From Epiperipatus broadwayi (taxonomy: Eukaryota; Onychophora; Udeonychophora; Euonychophora; Peripatidae), in the NCBI GenBank assembly GCA_028023455.1, contig JAQFVV010013082.1, forward strand, positions 126,001-190,000: 64,000 nucleotides of DNA. Reading direction: 5' to 3'. The notes beneath the pieces were generated by a model. It was given only the letters and a program-made list of their open reading frames with translations. It had not been told where the DNA came from and did not search any database. The position numbers were made by a program, and so were the translations under genes. This document shows positions 60,177 through 64,000 of the stretch, piece by piece; the first letter of the stretch is position 1, and each line of letters starts with the position of its first letter.

Positions 60177-61549
60177 ACACCCGGGTCTAGTTTTATGCGA
60201 ATTTTTTTAATGCAATTTTGAAGTTATGTGATTCATGTTTCTTCTTAATATCTTTGTATGTGGTTTTCTTTTATATGATAAAAATTATTAGATCAGAAGT
60301 CAAGTTCCAATAATGCGTATTACTTTAAATATTATAAATTTCATGCACTCACATGTCATATTTAAAGTAAGAGTGCATTATCTGAGTTCGACTTCCATCT
60401 ATTAATTTCAATATTTTCAGAGCGTTATTATAGTATTATAATAGATTTTATGCAATAAAGAAGTTCATAATTTACTTAAAATCAGGATTTCCTCATTTTA
60501 TATACACACATTAAATTTTACAAGTTTATAATGTAAATCTGTTCAAATGTTATAGATGCCTATAGTATGCATGTTGTTGCTTTTTCATTTTAAATCACAT
60601 TCTATTTTTGCTTTTTAAAAAAAGAGTATGTGATCAATTAATCATTTAGTATCCACAAGTTTATTTTTAAAGGGTGAGTAACAGTGGTGGGCACAATTAA
60701 ATTCGACAATTAAAAATTAAAATCTAATTTTTAATTGTAATTAACAATTTAAAAATTACAGTAATGTTATCTAAAATTAATGTGATGTGAAACAATGAAA
60801 TTTGATTTTTAAACGGAATTGAAAATTAAAAAATTAAAAGACAAAAATAAACATTTAATTTTTAATTGTTAGTTTTAATTAAATTTTGCCCATCAGTGGT
60901 GAGTATGTGTCTTTTAATTATCATAAGTCTACGTTCTTATTTTAAACTTTTAGTTTACTCTAATGCAGAGGGAAAAACATCCAAGAAAATGAATTTCTTT
61001 GGAAACAAAAATTTCAATTTTAGATCGCTTAGCAAAATGGGGAGAATCAACAGCGATTGGAAAACATTTTAGTTTGGGCAAGTCCACTATAAGAACAATT
61101 AAAAAAAATGAAGTTGGAACCAGTTGTATTTCCTCTTGTGATGAATCTGCTGTCTTACCATTTCACAAATGAACCTGCATATCGTCAAATAGCAATAATA
61201 ATTAAAATACTGTACATGTATGAAAAAATGTAAAATACTGTAAATTACGCATAAAAATATATTGTTTTGAATAAAATTAAAAACTGTAGTTAATAAAAAA
61301 AAGTAAAAAAAGTTTGTCTTGTATCAATTTTTTTCAAATTTGAAATTTTTTATTAGTCATATTTTATTTCCTTTTTTTTTAATGCGAATTTTAAAGTAAT
61401 TTTACGTTGTTGCTTTGCTTCTATGCAATTTTAAAAAATTATAGTACGTATCCCCATTTTTCAAGGTAAGTTAAGTCTATTTTTGTGTGATTTCTTTTGT
61501 GCGCATTTTCAGAGGAACCTATCTACTGCATAAAAGAAGACCCAGGTGT
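60177..61549 (+). mobile_element. Tigger/pogo-type DNA transposon, degraded
   Basis: Terminal inverted repeats CACCCGGGTCT and AGACCCAGGTG are flanked by TA on both sides. At 60993-61172 the frame reads ISLETKISILDRLAKWGESTA and IGKHFSLGKSTIRTIKKNE, the CENP-B/Tigger N-terminal helix-turn-helix that binds the element's ends. It is preceded in another frame by EGKTSKK, so a frameshift separates start and HTH, and a stop follows soon after. The DDE catalytic domain is gone. It inserted into a family C repeat. Confidence 0.8.
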
Positions 61550-61612
61550 ATAGTCAATTATTACAAAATAATTGAAATGAGCAAACAGTTTAAACTTTGT
61601 GGCTAATTGTTC

Positions 61613-62126
61613 TAAAGTGCGAAATATAAAATGCACTAATACGCACAAGCACACAAAGCTGAAGACAAATAAAGAAATATATATATATATATATATTATT
61701 TTAATACATATATTTAATTAAGTGGCTAAGCGCTTTCAAGGGTCAGAGCCCTCATATGCATAGCCATTTTGTAAATAGTTAAGAAATTGATTAGGAGCGA
61801 TGTAAATTTATGCAGCGACACAATCTCAAAAGGAAGATAAAAGAGGCTTACTTTCTTACTAGAGATAGCAATGTCATAAATAGAAAAGACTCTTGCTACA
61901 AAATATCCAGGAAATGGAATACGTAACTATCGCATTTGCATAAATTTACATCGCTCCTAATCAATTTCTTATGTACTTACAAAATGGCTATGAATATGAG
62001 GGCTCTGACCCTCTAAAGCACGTAGCCACTTAATTAAATATATGTATTAAAATAATATATATATACATTTCTTTATTGTCTTCAGCTTTGTGTGCTTGTG
62101 CGTGTTAGCGCATTTTATATTTTGCA
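61613..62126. repeat. ~510-bp palindrome with AT-rich arms
   Basis: Arms 61613-61818 and 61944-62126 (aaatataaaatgcactaata, caagcacacaaagctgaaga, aattaagtggctaa, agggtcagagccctcat and reverse) flank a ~125-base centre. No protein. It lies inside the interrupted family C unit just after the Tigger element. Confidence 0.8.
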
Positions 62127-62129
62127 CTT

Positions 62130-62850
62130 TACAATTTAATTGATATATGTCAAACTTACTGCCCTTACAACTTTGAAACAAATGAATTGATGCAGGTATA
62201 TTAGTAATTTTGCTAGTCATTTATTAGACTAGAGATTATCCAATTAATGATTTTGTGGATGTATGACCAAAGTCGTATAATCAACCTTGAATGAGAGTGG
62301 TGTAGAGAAAATTACACTAATAGAAATAACATTTATTAATTTGGTAATCTGTAATCTAATGAATGACTAATAAAATTTATTAATATACCTTCATCAAGTG
62401 GTTTGTGTTAAAATTGAGAAGGCAATAAGTTTGACACATCGTTTAAACTGTAGTAATTGGCTATCTATATATAGTGAATGATGATAAAGATATGTATAAG
62501 AGATTATGATCTGACTTACTGATTAGTACTAGTTCAACATAAAATGTGCATCTTGGGGGATCATATATCTTTTATCTGAAACCAGTCTCTACCTTACATG
62601 AGGGTGGTGTAGTGAAAATTACAATATAGAAATATTCATTAAATATTAATTCTTATTAAGCACAATGTCAGCACGTAATACTTATATAAAGCTAAAGCTT
62701 TAGCTTTAAATATTCATTAAGTGGATAATCTCTAGTCCAATGAATGACTAATATAAATTATTCATATATCTCAATCAAGTGTTTTGTGTCAAAATTATGA
62801 GGGCAGTTGATTTGACTCTTGTCAATGAAACTGTAGTAATGGTCTATTTA
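62130..62850. repeat. Family C repeats, continued
   Basis: The remainder of the interrupted unit (62130-62340) is followed by inverted and direct units at 62340-62600 and 62600-62850, with repeated 'gtagtgaaaattaca', 'gtggataatctctagtc' and 'gaatgactaat'. Confidence 0.7.
62505..62556 (+). ncRNA. Hammerhead-like motif C3, core mutated
   Basis: The outer stem I is a perfect 7-bp TATGATC (62505-62511) with GATCATA (62549-62555). The core reads CTGATTA (62519-62525, G8 lost) and AAAA instead of GAAA; cleavage triplet ATC. Dead copy with preserved helices. Confidence 0.55.
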
Positions 62851-62889
62851 TATATACTAAACAAAATGAAGATATGTATAAAAGATTGT

Positions 62890-62950
62890 GTCTTGGGCCA
62901 ACTAATGAGTGCTGTTTTAGCATAAAATGTACATTTTGGGGATCATCATC
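62890..62950 (+). ncRNA. Hammerhead-like motif C4, core mutated
   Basis: CTAATGA (62902-62908, G5 lost) and AAAA (62924-62927). Stem II GTGCT/AGCAT, stem III the 8-nt palindrome ATGTACAT (62927-62934), inner stem I CCAA (62898-62901) with TTGG (62936-62939). Confidence 0.55.
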
Positions 62951-63361
62951 TTTTTCATATGTCTTTGGTCATATGTTTAAGATTACACCCTTCCATAGGG
63001 TATTAAAAGCAGATAAAAATCAATCCTTACCTTGTGTAGTGAAAGTTACACTATGAAATATTATTCACGATGTGTATTATTGCTTTGCAAACATTTTAAG
63101 ATTATCCTGCATGTATGAATTTTATGTATTTATCACTCGTATAAATAATTTTCAATGTATTTATTTATTTTTTACGAAGGGTTATAGAAGTACAATTCTA
63201 GCTTTAGGAAATATAAATACAAACTTTAAGATAGATAAAATGACGGCTAAGGATGTTACACACTTATGAATTTATTTATTTTTTTAATAATATTTATTTA
63301 TTTGGTTAATTATTAATTTACTTTGTATAATGGTTTTCATGTATGTTTTATAATAAATTTG

Positions 63362-63462
63362 TGCGCGTCAAGCGTTGATGGCCAGTGGTCAGCACAGCCG
63401 CCTTACAAGCAGTTGTCCCTGGTTCGCGGGTTCGCTTTCCGGCCGATGCTTTGACACATGGA
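63362..63462 (+). repeat. tRNA-derived SINE
   Basis: A box TGGCCAGTGG, B box GGGTTCGCTTTCC and tail CCGGCCGATGCTTTGACAC, then an A-rich run. It matches the 17.5 and 50.8 kb copies. Confidence 0.78.
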
Positions 63463-63464
63463 AA

Positions 63465-64000
63465 AAAAATGTGTTATTCTCATTTATTCATTTATTTTGG
63501 ATTTGACAAACTTCTGTGAATAACAAATTTTCTGTTAGCTTTTAAACGTAATTTCGTGGGCTCTTTTATTATTACCAATATAACAATAGAAATGTATCTC
63601 ATGGTCTATGGTTCTAATGTGCTTGCTGCAAAGTAAATGAAATGAGGGTAAATAGAATTAATTCGAGTATGCAATAGGTAAACTTCATAATTTGCATGAT
63701 GCTTATAAAATAGAAATTGTGAAATTGGGATGGATAATTGATAATTTTCAAGTAATATTCTTTTGTTTATATGTTTTGTCATTACACAATTTAGCTTTCC
63801 CAAATATAGAGCATTGAAAAAATATACTCTCCTATCATTACATAAAAATATCTCTTCACAGAACAGTGTCGTTCAAATATGTTACTTGGATTGACTTGTA
63901 AGCAGACTCATAATAAATTAATTTTTAAAATAAACTTCCAAACCATTTAACTTTTTCATACCTCAATGCCGATCCATTTAGCTGAAGAAAAGAGATATCC
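63465..64000. other. AT-rich DNA to window end, nothing recognised
   Basis: No repeat or gene is recognised; the short frames are AT-biased. Confidence 0.4.

Overview
This is a gene-poor, very AT-rich stretch of animal nuclear DNA, almost certainly from an invertebrate. It is dominated by transposable elements at many stages of decay. The metazoan signs are Penelope-like elements (PLEs) with GIY-YIG domains, several non-LTR retrotransposon (LINE) families, a Ty3/Gypsy-type LTR element with a tRNA-Lys primer site, Tigger/pogo-type DNA transposons, a tRNA-derived SINE, long (AAT)n arrays and many fold-back repeats. I cannot name the species. No bacterial-style genes, rRNA or CRISPR arrays are present. 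Only one short exon-like segment (about 26.46-26.58 kb) and two promoter-like patches (12.1 kb, and 49.3 kb on the minus strand) hint at host genes.

Layout. 1-2.6 kb: AT-rich DNA with a LINE 3' fragment. 2.6-6.0 kb: a hammerhead-bearing repeat, then two PLE copies head to head forming a ~3.1 kb palindrome. 6.0-6.5 kb: fold-back repeat with hammerhead-like arms. 7.2-9.8 kb: 5'-truncated LINE on the minus strand. 10.4-11.0 kb: repeat carrying an intact-core hammerhead ribozyme. 13-16.2 kb: LINE and PLE fragments. 16.5-21.3 kb: fold-back repeats, SINE, a 484-bp palindrome and an (AAT)n array. 23.8-24.7 kb: Tigger-type MITE. 25.3 and 28.8-29.8 kb: RTE-like LINE fragments. 27.1-27.9 kb: a tandem dimer (418 bp period) with two hammerheads. 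30.2-33.3 kb: LINE with ORF1, endonuclease and the start of RT, cut by a 500-N assembly gap. 33.8-44.18 kb: LTR retrotransposon with ~3.9 kb LTRs and only 2.6 kb inside. 46-50.5 kb: AT-rich, possible second LTR. 50.5-51.1 kb: fold-back holding a SINE and a decayed hammerhead. 52.4-57.2 kb: more hammerhead repeats and serially inserted LINE tails. 59-62.9 kb: a third hammerhead-like repeat family, interrupted by a Tigger element and a ~510-bp palindrome. 63.4 kb: SINE.

Two results stand out. First, at least four sequence-distinct families of short repeats contain the hammerhead ribozyme layout (CUGANGA, stem II, GAAA, short stem III, NUH cleavage site, two-part stem I), with at least sixteen copies ranging from intact core to clearly dead. 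Second, the LTR element is a large-LTR, internally deleted derivative whose leader carries four hairpins of one architecture with covarying base pairs, and whose only ORF joins a coiled-coil N-terminus with internal repeats to an integrase-like C-terminal tail. Every call was made by eye from the sequence; no alignment or folding program was run.
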